Shown here piece by piece: positions 38,901 through 59,400 of a stretch of DNA of 64,000 nt. Numbering within the stretch: position 1 is the first letter of the stretch; every line of letters begins with the position of its first letter. Location of the stretch: assembly GCA_033026295.1 (NCBI GenBank), contig CM065172.1:17975165-18039164 (forward strand), written 5' to 3'. This DNA comes from Channa striata. Taxonomy: Eukaryota; Chordata; Actinopteri; Anabantiformes; Channidae. Position numbers and translations under genes: made by a program. The notes under the pieces were generated by a model. That model was not told where the DNA came from and searched no databases. It was given only the letters and a program-made list of their open reading frames with translations.

Positions 38901-41900
38901 ACAAAGTACAGCAAAAAAAAAAAGAAAGAAAAAATCCTCTGAAGGCAGAAAACAGCAATACACAGTAATGATATAAGCTGTGCATGCCCCATTGTCTCTG
39001 ACTGTCAGTCCTCACAGTGAATCAAGAATTTTATTGCCTTCAAAGACCTGCGATCAGCAGCACTTCTTATCTCCGTTAAACCCTCTCCCCCCAGTGATGG
39101 AGAGTGGCTCGCTGGTCCGAGCAAGCAGAGTGACTGAGTTATCTCAGGCCCTCAGCCCGCGGGTGTGTGTGCAGGTGAACCAGGAATAAAAGCATCTTTA
39201 GGACACGGCACATGCTCGCAGGAGTGCAAAACTCCGAGATGTGCGGCCGCAGCATCAGATGAATTGTGGGGGAATGGGAGAGGGCAAGGCTTCAGAGTGA
39301 GTTTTCTGTTCAAACCATTATCGCACCTGACAGTGTCTGGTTTGGAATCCAGTGGTGCACGCGGCATACGTAAGCGGCTGGTCATCTGTAAGGCAGAGTG
39401 ATAGGGTGTGACGTGTCACACGCCACATTAGGCCCTGCCAGAGGACGTGTTTGACAGACCACAGGAACTTCACTCCAGCACGACGCTTTGCCTGCACTCA
39501 TATTGTCAGTCCTACTTATAGTGGATAGTTCCATGCTAACATCTGGGGTCTTAGTCATAAAATATTTATTTGAATTTTATCAGGATATGGTAAGAATAAA
39601 ATATGGATGTGGTAAAAATAAAATAAACGTAAGCAAATGTTTCAGAATTATCTACAATTTTTGTTGATCTGTGCAGAAAATTACTATTTTTTAAATATTC
39701 AACACCAAAATGATGGGCTAAAGTCATCTTTATCCAGTTCTGCATGAATTTTGAAGATGCCAATGCTTCTCAAAGACATTTCCTAAAGTTTGAACAAGAA
39801 GCTAACTCACAATAATCACACATTACGAGTGCTGGCCTGATCTGTGGGAGCTATTTGTCTGTAACATTTGTTTAAAAAATCCTTAACCTTGATCTGAAAG
39901 TGATGTTTAACAAATATGCAAGGTACATTAAGGAGTTTTGCATCCTGTCATATTTCATGAATTCAGGTCAATAAAGTATAAAAGCATGAAAATCAATGAC
40001 AGAGCATAAAAAACATTGAAAACTGGCAAAATCTTGGTTGGATAGGACAAAAGGATTAGGTTAGGTTGATTTATAATTTCAGGGAAATATACTGATGTTG
40101 TGTGTTCAAAAATAATTCAAATCATGAATAATCAAAATATTATACAAAGGATTTAACAAGGACACGTGTATTTGATGTGCAACATGTTTTATTTATTGAA
40201 ATCTTTAACAGTTTTAACTATTTTTTTCTAGAAATATCACCTTCATATGCTCCTGAAGATATTCATATTGTTCACTTCACTCGTCTTAGCGAAGTAACGC
40301 CAGTGATTGTTCTAGCTTGACCTCAGTGACCCCTGCTGTGTCTCTGAGTCCTGCTGTGTGCAGGCTGCTCTCGTGGCGTCTTACCTGTCACTTTTTAGCT
40401 CAGAGGAGAGAGAGAGAGAGGAGCTGAGGTGCCTCAGGAAGAGGGAGGACAGACTGAGCAGACTGCTGTGGCCCTGCCTCACTCATCAGTGAGCACAGTT
40501 CCCAAACCTCTCTGACAGATCAGAATAGAAAGCATGCGCCACATCATAGCTGTGATTCACTGCGGCCCCAAGTCGAGCCTGCCCCGAAGGTCTCCAGACC
40601 TCTTAATCATTGTGTGTGTGCGGCGTATGCGTCGATGTTGTTTAAGGAAGAGAGTGAGACAGAGGGGCAATGAATGAACTTGTTTGCATATGACAGTGCT
40701 TCTATAAAAGTTGCCCGTGTCTTCTGTGTGTCAGAAAGTGTAACGCGCATCTTAACAGGCCTTCAAAACATCTCCCAGAGCACAGCACTGTATGTGTCTT
40801 GTGTGTTTATCTAAGTTTTCAGTTCGTATTTGAGAGAGGGGCCGGTATTTACGCATGTTTTGCATGTAGGTCGGCTTTAATATTTGTGTCGTATTCTGCA
40901 CAGTCATAATGTGCAGTCAAGGGCTCAACGTCATGAGTGAAAATGTCCTGCAACAGTAGAAAAAGTACATGCAAATAATGTGAGGTCACGTCGTCATATT
41001 TGAATATAATGATTTGCCAAAGTGATACAAATGACAATAAAACTGTGATGCCACAAAAAACAAGTCATGGAACTCCTTTATTACGTTACACATTGAGTCT
41101 ACGGTGCATATTTTAATCTTTTTATTTAAGAATGCAAAGCAGTTCACAGGGTCCTGGACTTCTTTAACCACCTACTCCTCACCGTGTGCCTCACATCCAG
41201 TTTCCTGCTATAACAAACCTGCATCATGAGGAGTGAAGTGTTAAGTGTGTGCTGGTGCAGTCTGACAGAACTTGTTTCCTTTCCTAAATCTTGGCCTAAA
41301 GCAGCTGCCTGGTCCTGTTTTAACTAGCGCTGTTGTACACGTGTAAACATACATGCATGTACAAATTTGAACACACAGGTGTTTGAATGTGCAGAATTGC
41401 TAGTTTGGTTAAAGTTTTGCACATTAGCTGCAGAATAGGCAGATTCGGTGGGTCACAGAATAGACGTCATCTGTTGTCATTTCTGTGCAACAGCAAGGAA
41501 ACGGCGGAGATTTCCATTTGTCAGCTATTATCATAGTCCCAGAGTCTAAACCCCTGCATAAGGAGAAGAGGCCCGTGCTAAAGCACAGGGCCTGAAACCC
41601 TTTGGGCAGGGAATCCAGGAGGAAGCCATTAGAGTAGCTTCACTGGAGAGCTAACCCGTCCTCCCACTGGCTTCACATCAGGGCAGGAGATCATGCAGGG
41701 CACCCACTGTGCGTGACATCCAGGCAAAGGAACATGTCTTGTTTACCATGTGTAAATATTTCCCCTTGGCAGATGTTTGGCTGAAGCTATGCAGTTTATT
41801 AGCCCACCCCTAAAAAACAGTTGTGTAATACTAAAATATATCTGTTCCAATTTGAAAATACATTCCACTATGTATCAGAGTATATCACGACTCTGTAGTA

Positions 41901-44900
41901 GCTGCTTCATTTATAGATATTCTCTGCACAGTTTTTCCCCCTGTGTTTTGCTTTGCCTGTTCCATGGCCTGATTTGCATTCAGTGTTTGACCTAAGCAGT
42001 AATCTACAATGACTCCCCCATAAGCCTCTGGCACATTGGGGAGATGTTATAAGTTGTGACAAAAGACAAGAAGTGCTAGAGCAAACTGAAGGTAGCAGGG
42101 GACAGTCTACTCATTAGCTAAAATCGTCCTCTTTATTGTGACTTTAAATTGACTCAGAGATTCTTTTTAAACACAGTTGCAACATTTTTTAATTGTAGTG
42201 GCGTCTCATGTTTGGATTGGACAAAACAAATCTGTCGTACTATTGTTTTTACAGAAATTCATAATGTGGAGCTGAGACAGACAGGTACAGGTTTATTCGT
42301 AGGATGATGTTGGTTTGTGAGCTTGTCAAATGAAGCAGGGTTGGGGAAGGGAAATATAACGTAAATTAAACCCTCTTTTGAAGGGTCTGCATAATTTCCT
42401 GAAGAGGGATATTTGTTCATTCAAAACAATTCTTACAGCGGGTGCGATAAGTCCTTATGATTTGTGACAGGGTAACCTCTTTGGCACAGACTTCAGAACC
42501 TGATATTTGCATCTTAGCAGAAATCGTATGCTCTGCTTCCCTCTGAGCTCCGCTGCCTGAAATAACTGCAATATTTGCTGTGTCACGGGAACACATCATC
42601 AAACAGCAAAAATCTTTGGGAATCCACGGTTTCACGTGTCCTTGTGTGCACCCATTAATCTCACATCTCAACCTGCTGCACAGCATAAACATATGCGCCG
42701 TGTGTAAGCAGCACTGTGCATGTGCCAAAAGACACTTTGGTCGCTTAAGAGCGAAGCGGTAAACAAGTTCATTTCGGCAAGCTTCATATTCAGATTGTAA
42801 AATGGAGCCCGATTAGCATATATGCAGAGAGGCTTTGCATGCTTGACATCCTCTCAGCCCCTCTGCTGGAAATAGCCAAGCACACAACATCCTCTGATTA
42901 CATTGATATGTAGATTCATGCATCTGCAAAGATTAGTTATTCATTAATGTATTTGCTTTGAATTCTCGGGTGAGTATACCTCACACCGAAGTCTGGGGCA
43001 AACCAAAAAGCAGCAGAGGAAAAATGTCGCAAATGATCACACCAAATCCACATCACAAATATGCAGGTTCAGTGACCCACTGCAGCACGAACCCAATAGG
43101 GCATTATGATTAAGAAAGTCCTTTGGCAGTGGGGGTTAAAGTCTAAACATAATTATCAGCCTTTTCATCTTCACAGCAGAATTAGTTTTACTTGCTCTAA
43201 GTGGGCTATGAGGATTAATCACTGCAGCCCGTGTGAGTTTATAAGCTGTAGCGTTCTGTCATCCTTTCATAAAAGCATCATGGATCACCAGTTTGCTTCT
43301 TCAGTGTCCTCTCTCGCGGCCACACTGCGAGCACTTTTTAACTTTAAAAATAGGCTCGTGACAGAGAGTGCCAAGAAATGCTAAACACCAAACAATGTCC
43401 CCCTTGCTCAGATCTGGCCACAAAATGGAGCAGAGACGGTGCACGGAGAAGAAATTGTGTCACGTCAGTAAATTCTATGTATATCAGTTAGTGCTGATGC
43501 ATGTGCACAGCTAACAGCGTAAGGTTATTGTATTTACATTATTCCTCATCCCCAGAATTTGTGAGGGAGAGAAAAGTGATGATCATCTTCATCGTGTTAC
43601 GCTGACATCTGTCCATTGTCCCATGCAGGTCAGCTGCAGGGAAAAGACCAATGGTTTGTCCAAATAGAACAAACTGACTCTAAACAGACAAGGATGTCAC
43701 CGGCCGCCACTTTCTGCTATTTTTAAACTATATACAATGTGGGGACGGAACACAGTAAGACACTGTGGTAAACATCTGGAGTTAAAAAAATGATTCTAAT
43801 TCTTAATCAGGTCACACAATGGATGGCTCACGGACGTCAGTGTTGCGCTGGTGTGTCAGCGTAAGTATTGGTCGTTGGAGGAAGCGTAAGCAGAAAAAGA
43901 AGAAAGTTCAGAAACAGGTCAGCTATTTCTGCATTCTCTGTGGTGGGGAAGCAAATAAACAACGAAAAAACGTCATTTTGCACCATATTAAAGCCAAGAT
44001 AACGAAATAAAAGTTTCAATCCATCAGCGCTGAAGCTGCTGAAAATTGCTGGCCCCAACCTAAGACTTATTGTGTTCTGCTAGATTGCTCCCAACTAATC
44101 AAGCGTTTCCTCCTCCTGTCCTCCCCTGCAGTAAATGATGATCTATGGCTCTTATGGACATGACACATCGGTTTGGGTTGTCTCGGCTGGCGACCCGCTT
44201 TTCATAGGTAATGATGCTAAATTATACAACTGGGAATAAAGGAGGCTACTCAGTCATCCATCAGAGGCTAGTTTATATGAGCTGCCGTTAGGGGCATCGT
44301 TCACAGCCAGGTCCACTCGAACACAAAGCTGTCTGTGCTAACCTCTCTCTTTGTTCCTCTCTCTCTTTGTCTCGCACACAGACACAGAGTTCGCCACAAG
44401 CCACTAGAGAAGACATCTCACCCTTTTATCCAGTGGCATAGTCAGAAAAAGGACTGTTGGTGTGTCTCAGCTATTTTTTTTCTACATCACAGAATAAACA
44501 ATTAATAACCATCAGCTGGTTTTATGTTGTGGCTGGTCCGCGTACGATCAGATTAAAAGGTTCTATATGTGATGCTGGTGTTGTTGAGCTGATAATAAAT
44601 GTCTCAGCCTACAGGGAGAACGTCATTCCGGCAACGTCAGAACAAACGAAGCAACAAGAAGCAAAAGAATTTCCCCCCTCAGACTGTTCTTCTTTAGATT
44701 GTCAAAGTGCAAACTGTCAGGTTTCTTGTGATTTTCTGCATCCGCAGGATTCAGCTCAGCTTAAAAAGGCCTAAGTCAGCGGCAGCAGAAACAAAGATGA
44801 AGGTGTTCATGAAGCAGGTGCCTGCAGTTGAAACAGCCTTACAATAAGATAACCTATAACGTCGCCTGGTTTTTAGTACAGTCATCACGTGCTGTATAAT

Positions 44901-45599
44901 TCTATTACAGAAATACTCATTCAGGCACGTTGGCTAGATAAGTGTGGGCTACCTGTTGTACACCAACAGCATGTCATTGATGGCTAATGGATTAATCTGG
45001 AAACTAAACAGTCGTTAGTTATGAAATTTCACACACATTTCTACAAAAGTAAAGCTAACATACCTGTAGAATCCCTGTCACAAGCTGAAGTTAGTCTCCG
45101 TATGTTTCTGTGTTCATCCTTTAATCCCGTCCCTGGTCTGTCCCCATGTCCCAGGCATTACACAACACATGTTTGACTTGCTATGTGTATTTTCTGCAGC
45201 ACCTGGACACAGACTCTCTTTGTCCACATCACACACAATAAATCTATGTATACACACACACACACACACACACTGCGGATCTTCTACTGTTGAGTTTACA
45301 TACAGCTGTGTGTGACAGATGTCTTTTGACAAACACAATTTCTGATTTGTTTTAAAATGAACAATTACTGTAATCTAAACTGTTCTGAACAAAACCTTTT
45401 TTTTTAAGGCCCATAACTAAAAATGAATTTCTCCTCTGTGCCAGCTGCCTCTTTGGCTATGCCAGGCACACTCTTGCACAACAGTAGCTACGCCGTGGCT
45501 TTTATCCATGGCGAGTCATTGTGGCGGTGTCCGCTGGTGCCGTCTCTTTTATCACACTGGAAGCTAATGGAAGCCGCAACTACAAGAGGTGGGGGTAAG

Positions 45600-45639
<40 letters not shown>

Positions 45640-46150
45640 GATACAAGAGGTTGCGGAGATGGGGCGGGTGGACACGCTAGGCCCCGGGGCAAGAGCTGTT
45701 TTGTGGGGAGGTTTTTGTTGCTCGCCGAGGCCTTGACCACGAGCTTCGCTTTCTGACACTCAATAAACTACGAGTAGCGGCTGCAGATACCTGCTTCTTC
45801 TTCTTCTGTTTTCTCCTTGGTTTTGTGACAGTGGTGTTTAGTTCTTTTTGTGCCTCCACAGCGGAGTTGTGTCCCACCTGACCTCATTCTAATGAAACAA
45901 AAACTAAATCCAGAAATAAAAACACTAATCTCTGTTTGTAAATGTGTTGGCCTCACATTTGCTTTATGTATTTACTAGAAATAATCTATGGACAACGACA
46001 GGGTTTATTAGCAGGGGAGGAAGCACTAGCCAGTTACCGCAGGAGGATTCAGCTCAGCAGTACATGTCATGGTAGGATAGTTGGGGTTGACCTATTTTTC
46101 TAATAACAGTGTTAAGAAGCACTGGGATGTTACTTTAAATACAAATGCTA
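35961..46150. other. Gene-poor interval between vgll4 and slc6a1
   Basis: About 10 kb with no exon set I can connect. The human block has ATG7 and HRH1 in the corresponding interval; neither is visible (no long seven-helix ORF, no E1-like exons). Several non-repetitive blocks of higher complexity, for example 36000-37540, 40260-40860 and 42420-43480, contrast with AT-rich surroundings and are candidates for conserved non-coding elements. A short (CA)n run lies at 45252-45272. Confidence 0.45.
45601..45636. repeat. (AC)n microsatellite
   Basis: Uninterrupted AC run of 18 units. Confidence 0.95.
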
Positions 46151-46169
46151 TAATGCTTTGTATTTATAT

Positions 46170-47997
46170 TTTCTATAACTCTTTATTTTTTCAGCCTTTT
46201 TGTGTTTGTATAACATAACAATCGTGCTTTATCATGTGACACCATTTAGATACATATCATGTTTATATTATGTTTTACATTAGGCAGTGAGACAGTTAAA
46301 AATATACAAAACAATATCGTTTTACTAGACATAGTTTCTATTTTTAATATAATCCTCAATATCTTCATTGTCATCATCATTTCGTATATTTCTGTAAGAT
46401 ATGTGCTTTAGCTTCTGTGATCAAAATATTATTGCAGAAAACAGCAACTCCATTTTTTCAACATTTAGACAATAACTTCCAATGTATTACAGACATTCAC
46501 AGTTACATGTTTTACACGGTACAGTTTTACAACAAAGTTCCAGAGAAAACTGTGGTAGAGTAACTTTATACAAAATTCACAGGACATGAACTGTAGCCAT
46601 TTCACCTTTTCGCTCCGTTGTTTCGCTTGTCAAAGTGAACGTGTTCCGTCCGACCGGACGCTTTCCCAGTAGCTGCCATAGAAGCAAACTGACATTGTCC
46701 TAACACGCAAACGTCTGGGGAATGTTAAGCTTTGTGCTTTTCTCTAGTAAAGCAAAGACAACGCAAACACAAAAGAGAAACAGACCACTTGCTTACCGGC
46801 CTGCACTTATACATCTACATATGTATTGCTGAATACATACTGATCAAACTACACTTGATCGTTCCACGTAAAGGAAAAAAAAAAACTGACTGTACTCGAA
46901 CACAGAGTTGGTCCGGGTTTTTTTGACTAGCTAGCGGTATTTTGTAGTTCTGCCCAGTCGAAACAGACTATGGCTTAGTTCAAACTGGTGTATCGGCTTA
47001 AGGCCTTCTCTGTTCTTCTTCTTCTTCTTCTTCTTCTTCTTTTTCTTCTTTTTTGTATGTCAGGAGACATTTTGGAAAATTTCACTGATGTTCCTGAGGA
47101 AAGCATGCAAAAAAACGTAAACAGTAAACAGGATTGACTGTCAACATTAAGGGATAGATGATAATTGTAAATCACGTTTGTAACCCTGTGCTTTTATTTT
47201 GCGTACTTCTTCGTACCCTGTGCTTTGCCAACCAAACACTAAACGGCATAGTTTTGGCTTTTGTCTGCCTATTGATTTTGGTCCTCCATCACAACACATA
47301 TATAGTATAAAACATCCTAAAAATAATTCTAAAAATGTTTCCATCACATAAAAGTTTTCTTGTTTTTTTTTTACTGAAAAAAATTGAAGAAAAAAAAATA
47401 ACAGTCTCTCTCACACACAAACTCTTTTGCAACAAATACTGGATTATTCCCGAGCTCCTAAACATGAACTACTTATTGGCATTGTGCTTACGCAGAGCTC
47501 CCAGTTTGCCTCGTGGCCGGCAGTTTACCTCACAGAGTGCGACGTTTGGAAAAGAGACAGCTGTGCGAGGTTTAGTAAACATCCACAAAAAAATTGACGC
47601 CACCCTTTGCACTCGTCAATGATGTCAATTTTTGTTCACTACTTCATCTACTATATTCACACGGTATTTACTTGATTCATGAAGATATTCAACAAATCTC
47701 TAATCTATATCTCTATATTTTTTTCTTTTCTCACAGTATTACACAGTATGTTTACATTTTTCTTCAGATTTATGGTTGTATTTGTGAACACTAACAGTCT
47801 TTGATATTGTTTTCAAAATGCAAACCAACAATAAGACATCATTGGCCTGGTTGAACAAATGCACAAAAATTAAACATGGTTTGAAAATCTGTTTTGATCA
47901 CATATTGCCCCTGGAGGTAGGTGAATCAATTAAAATCTTGGAAGTCCTTTGTAATGGTCTCTTTTGTCTACACGCTCCACGAGGGTTTCTTTGTTGT
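46170..47997 (-). other. slc6a1: Probable slc6a1 3' UTR
   Basis: Non-coding AT-rich sequence after the minus-strand stop at 47998-48000. Minus-strand AATAAA candidates lie at 47193-47198 and 46182-46187. A (TTC)n-rich run lies at about 47015-47050. The distal end is inferred. Confidence 0.4.
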
Positions 47998-53756
<5,759 letters not shown>

Positions 53757-54831
53757 GTCTCTGGATTTGGCAAAGGTCCTGGCAGTCGGACGGGAGACTT
53801 CAGCACCGGTCCACGTAGACAGCAGCTTCGCGGTTTTTACACCCAACCCCTGGACCAAATGTCTGGAGATGAAGCCTGTGCACACACGGCTCGTCAGTCG
53901 CCGTTAACCTGGAATCGTGAACAGAGCAGTTGGTCGGTTTTTTCCAGTAGGCGCGATTCATGAAGCAAAAATGGACAAATTCTGTGCTACAATCGTTTGG
54001 TCCAAGATCAACTAAATTAATAACACACACTGTTTTACGACCAAACTAAAGCATCTTATGCACATTTGGCTCTCTGACAAATTTTTCATTCATATCTGAC
54101 TCATCAAACATCCATAACCATCGATGGCAAAGTCATGCCGGACTTGCGCTCGTAACTAAAAGACAGGCGACAGATTGCGCGTAAGTCACAGCGCTCCACA
54201 CCAGACCAGCACGTACATGCTACTCTGACCAAAGTCTGAAATCAAACAAGCCAGGAAGGGGAATGGGGAATTGAAATCACCATCATAAAAAACGAAAACT
54301 TAAAAACAAATTGCAGGATCCAAAACGTACATTTCGTGCGCAAGACGCGCCATCGCAAAAGCGAATAACTATTAGAATTAAGCATAACGAAGTGTCCACC
54401 AATTACCAGCTGGAGATTCTCCAAACAATGTCCACATACCAGACAGAAAGCAGCGGGGATACAGAGAGGGACCAAACTAAACTGGAACACAAAACGCATC
54501 GTGGAGACAAAGGGATGTCCAATGCGTAAAAGCTTTACGCATCAGTCTGCACACACGTCCAGCCCATATATTGAGTTAATTGAGACCAAAACGCGGTTAT
54601 TAAATGCATGATAATGTCTCTCCACATTTGCACCGTTCAACGGACAAACACACAGTGATCAATTCTGCATTTAATCAGCGGCAGCATGTAGGTGCAGAGC
54701 TCGTCTCGCAGTCATATTGACCCCAGCCACGTATTGACAGTCTCATTCACAATTTAACCACAGTCACCATCGCTGCAAAGACACAGAAAATGGATCATGC
54801 ATCAGCCACATTTGTTTGCAAGAGGGTCCAA

Positions 54832-54882
54832 ACACACACACACACACATACACACACACATAAACACACACACACACACGCA
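54832..54882. repeat. Interrupted (AC)n microsatellite
   Basis: About 50 bases of AC repeat with a few TA/AA interruptions, upstream of slc6a1. Confidence 0.9.
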
Positions 54883-55119
54883 CGGAGAGCTGCAAGAATT
54901 CAGCACCCGGTTGACTCACAATGGATCTGTGGTCTGTGCCGCCGAGGATTCGCTGCCTGCCACAAATCTTGAAACGAGGTATCCGTAGATTCCTCCTGTG
55001 GTTCAAGTTGTAAAGTCCCAGTATTTCTTGAAACATCAATAGATTTTACTTCCATTAAAAGACTTTAGGGGACCATGCAGCGGGGTCCAAGCGGGAGCTG
55101 TCCAGAGGGGAGCAGTGCT

Positions 55120-55164
55120 GAAGACCAGGAGGAGGAAGAGGAGGAAGAGGAGGAGGAGGAGGAG
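55120..55164. repeat. (GGA/GAA)n purine tract
   Basis: Polypurine run on the + strand (polypyrimidine on the slc6a1 sense strand) upstream of slc6a1. Such mirror-like tracts can adopt triplex structure; that is general knowledge, not shown here. Confidence 0.85.
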
Positions 55165-55666
55165 GCTGAATCAACACGGGCAGCAGCCGCTTCGCCTTGT
55201 GCGACTGTCTAACATCAACAACCAGAGACTCAACTCCCATCCACAGCCTCAATGTCATCTCAAAGTCGCCCCCCCTCCTCCTCCTCCTCTTCATCCATAG
55301 GCTGCACTGACATTGCACTTGCAGCGTGTTTATATTTGTAATTTTTTTTCAAATGGTCTCACTCCCTCCATTTCATTCTGATAAATAGGATTATTTTTTA
55401 AATTATTATTATAATTTTTTTTTGCATGAACTCCTGTAGCTGTCTGTGCACGCAAGTTTTTCAATCCACGGAAACTGGGAGAAAATGAAAACAGTTCCCA
55501 TTTCAAAAGTGACTGGTGAGCAGTTCTGTTTTTACCTTTTTGATTCAGATTGTTTCCTCCTAGCAGTTTTATCATCCAGCTATTTAAAATGCGCCCTGCA
55601 TTACTAAATGTGACCCCCCCCCTCCCCTTCCCCCTCCCCTCTGGTAATAAAATGTATTGTCGAGGC

Positions 55667-55927
55667 AAAAAAAAAAAAAAAAAAAAAAAATGGAAACATA
55701 TGGGGTTAATATAAGCAGGATTATCAGGTCCAAACACGTATATTTAGAAGGTGAGGCCAGTCAGCGGCTGTCTGCAAATCTGGCAAATTGTGATAAAGGG
55801 ATCCCGTCAATAAAGGGAGGGAACACAGTCTGCGTGTAACCGTCCAAAGCCCGACGTCTTCCGCAAATGCAGGGATCACATGAGGAGAATAAAGTCGTGG
55901 AATAACCTACTGGTTCCCAATTTTGAC

Positions 55928-55953
<26 letters not shown>
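55667..55953. repeat. Two poly(A) runs
   Basis: Homopolymer A runs at about 55667-55690 and 55927-55953. They could be retroposon tails, but no SINE or LINE body was recognised beside either. Confidence 0.6.
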
Positions 55954-55958
<5 letters not shown>

Positions 55959-56386
55959 CACAATATTTTCAAAAGATTGGACTAAAACGCGGCACGTGGA
56001 AACATGTTTACAGAGGCAGCAAATAAGCGAAAAGTGGATGCAGTTATGGATTTTTTTTCCTCCCTTCTCTTTTAACAGAAAGTGACAGACAGGATCCAAA
56101 CACTTGACTTTGGAGCAGTGCGTCGATCTGAAGTCCCACGGTAAGTGGAAAAAAACGGGCCCAAGTTCTTCTCGTGTTTTTTGGTGCTTTAACACTGAGT
56201 TCAGCCTCCATCCCGTGTTTAAAGCAGCAGAACTTGTGGATGCACTTTTCTTTCTTTCTTTCTTTTTTTTTTAAATGTCACTGAGCTGCACACACTGGCT
56301 CTGCTGTAAACTGCTGGAAATCCTCTGGCAGGGAGATCAGCAGCATTTAGACTCTGGTGTGAATGTTCCCATCACAGGCTGAGAGG

Positions 56387-56400
56387 GCACCAGATGGCGA
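56387..56400 (+). promoter_or_regulatory. CTCF-like motif upstream of slc6a1
   Basis: GCACCAGATGGCGA fits the CTCF core with mismatches at the first and last base. It is oriented as the motifs at 12690 and 35662. Confidence 0.25.
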
Positions 56401-59400
56401 ACCAATGAGGGGTGAACTAACCCACTAAATGATTTCACATAAAATGCAGCATTTAAAATCCCATCTGGGTTGACTTCCCCTGCGGACGCCGAGTGTGAAA
56501 CACGACACATATTTATACACCTGCCGATGGTGTCCAACAGACTGGTGACATGGAGCCTCAGCCTGGTGACCTCCTAACCCCGCAGCTCTGCTTCGATTCA
56601 GCTCGCTGCCCCTTTTTCACCAGGCTGTAGCCTCCAGTCTCTGAATTTCAGTGGATGCTTGTATTTGGCTGCTTGTGGACGCCGTGCCCCATCAGGCGGG
56701 GATTACTTGTCCTCTCTTGTAATGGCTTTTAGTTTGTGTGTCTGAGACTGAGGTGTGGGTTGCCTCTCTTCACTTGCCCATATGGTGTAAAAATTAATGC
56801 CCATGTGCAATTTGTTTAAAAAGAGTAGGCTCTTGTTATTTTTGGGGCTTCAACATGCACATTTGGATTTATAAATGTGAGCATCATCACTTTAAAAGCA
56901 TCAAAGCAACAATGCTTCATATAGTGAATCATGTCTAATTTGTGTTGAGAAATTTCATGTCATGACCAAAATATGGCTGCTTGATTCTACTAATAAAACA
57001 ATAAAGTCATTTAGAAGCAAACATTCAATTAAAGCAAAAATAATAAACTCATAGTTTTAGAAATATAAGAATATATCCAATAAAACACTTCTGCATGTGA
57101 CTCAGCAGGCCACGGGCCTGCTCACCATTTTCTCCTCTGGCATCTACACCTTTCACTAATCTACTTTGGAACGATTGTTTGAACTGCTTTGTAATCTGTT
57201 CCCAGCTTTCAGATGCATTTTCACGGACTCATATTTCTCAACACCAGTCTGTAATTTGAGGCCACAAAATGAACTGATTAGCATGATGATTAGTCATTAG
57301 TATGCTAATCATAAGCAATTCACATATTTTATTCATATTGTCCCAGACTTGTTTTTCTCCTTCTGTGGAAATTGTGTACACTTGCCATTTTATTTTTACT
57401 GTAAACCAGAAAGGCAATCTGGTGATTCCTGACAATCTACAGTGATAAGTGTGATTTTTTTTTTCCTGTCGTGCATGTTAACAAAATGTCAGCATTTGCA
57501 CAAACAATAGCCAAGAGATTGTGATAAGGTGAAGGGGTAGATAAAGCGGTGGTGGATTTAGGTCACCTGTCTGAAGATCCACATTCATGCAAATCAGAAA
57601 TAACACACATCAATCTTGATATACACCGAGATGATGCACAGAGGAAATGCATCACAAAATATTTGCAAAATTCTTCTTTATAAAAATGTGAGCACGTTTT
57701 AGCAGGTTCGACCAACTGTCAGAAGCTGTGAGGTGAAGCCTAATTTCTGTCACAGTTTTTTGTTTTCACGAGCCTCTAAACACGATTGCTGCTGTACATT
57801 TTTCTTCACTTGCATTCACAGGGAGTGTGTAGAGGACAACACATCTGTGGTGTCTTGTTGATAGAAGGATGGACATAGATATTATTCACTAATGCATGAC
57901 CGAATAACCACTCACTCAGCGATTCTATAGAAGGCTACAATTTCATTTGGTCTTCCCTCCCGGATGCGATTGATGAAATTTACCTCGCGCCGCAGAGACA
58001 CACAGAGGCACCTGAGAAATTGTCTGCACATGCAGTGTTCACCACAGCCCGTTTTCCTCCCTGCATTGTGTGATCTCCACGGCGTAGATGCGGTAAAGAT
58101 GCTAAATCACTTAAAGATTAGTCGTTCTTATTTGTCGGTTTTTCTTTGGTATAACATTTGTTTAGCATGACCTAAATTCCTGTGAAGTGAGAGTCTCAGC
58201 AGCTCTGTTTCACCTCTCTCTTTCTCTCGTCCTACATCTCTCTCTCTCTCTCTCTCGCTCAGTCTCTTTGTACACACACACACTTTACAAACAGGCAAAA
58301 CAAGCTGAGAGGACGTTTTTTTTTTTGTAATACAGCTTTTGCCAGATATTATTTACATGCGTAGTGAAGTATTGTGGGATGCAGAAATCCGTGAGTTGGG
58401 CTGGCCAATGATATTTCAGGAATATTGGATGATTCATCTATTAAATTTGTGGGACATGCTCTGTTTCTGTCCTTGGTGTGTTTTTTTCTTCTGCATTTAC
58501 CTTCCTAAAGGGATCAACTATCCAAAGGAGTTAAGTCCCACAGCTGAAAAAAAAAAATCTAGCGTTTGCTTCTGTAGAGATTCAGACATATTCCTCCAAA
58601 AGAAACGCTGTTTCTACAAATCCACAGAAAGAGACAGCCATGATTTAGGAGACATCCTGCCAAGTCGCAGGTTTTACTCGTTCGCATCAACGTGCACTGA
58701 GAGGGACGAGGTCAGGAACTTGTGTTGATCTGTTGACATTCCTGTGTGACAGCGAGCACATGGTGTGGATTTAGTAAACATATGACCTCCATGATAACCA
58801 GTACGGAGCCACTAAATCGCTTCAAATTTTGTACATGTGTTGCTAGGCAACAGAATAATCGGTCTCCGTCTCTCCCTCCTTATATGGCTCTCTACTGGGA
58901 CTGCTGTGCTGCTATCATTGAAAACGGTTAATTAACTTCTACAAAAGTCCATTAATGGCGCAGATTAGGCTTCTGAGGGTTAAAAAGCACATCTAGGCGC
59001 CACGCAGAAATATTCGCAAACCAACAAATGCATGTCAAAGATTAAAAGGACCTTTGAAATAAATTATCTTTGAGCCATGCATCTGGCTGTGTTCTATCAA
59101 TAACAGCTTAAACAATTGTTATAAATAATATAATCAGTATTAAAAGGTTGTGTAATAAATTGGACTCACTCGTTCAGCTGCTGACAGATTAATTCTTAAA
59201 ATGAGCAAACAATTTACTGCTCACAGTGTGGAACACTAACAGTCTACATTTAACACGTGTTTCTCACACATCCTTTTCCCAGAAACAGTTCAAATCTTGC
59301 AGCAATGCATCTAATATTTTATGTAAATGACATAAAAATTCTGAAACCTTTAAATGAAACACAGTAGAAATTCGTATGGATTTCACTCGTACAAACTCAA

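Larger units (their letters stand above)
53757..55320 (-). promoter_or_regulatory. slc6a1: slc6a1 5' UTR / upstream region
   Basis: The open frame continues 43 codons upstream of MATNG, to about 53885, but homology sets the start at 53756, so this part is 5' UTR or intron. Further upstream are a long (AC)n tract (54832-54882) and a purine-rich GGA/GAA tract (about 55120-55164), followed by pyrimidine-rich sequence near 55270. Non-coding 5' exons are likely, as in mammalian SLC6A1, but their limits cannot be set. Confidence 0.35.

Noticed and set aside
53757..53885. N-terminal extension of 43 codons upstream of slc6a1 ATG 53756
   Set aside because: GAT1 proteins start at MATNG; the extension resembles no transporter N-terminus and is taken as 5' UTR.
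58339..58728. + strand open frame of about 129 codons
   Set aside because: It contains a poly-lysine run from an A homopolymer, has no splice support and no recognisable domain; probably chance.
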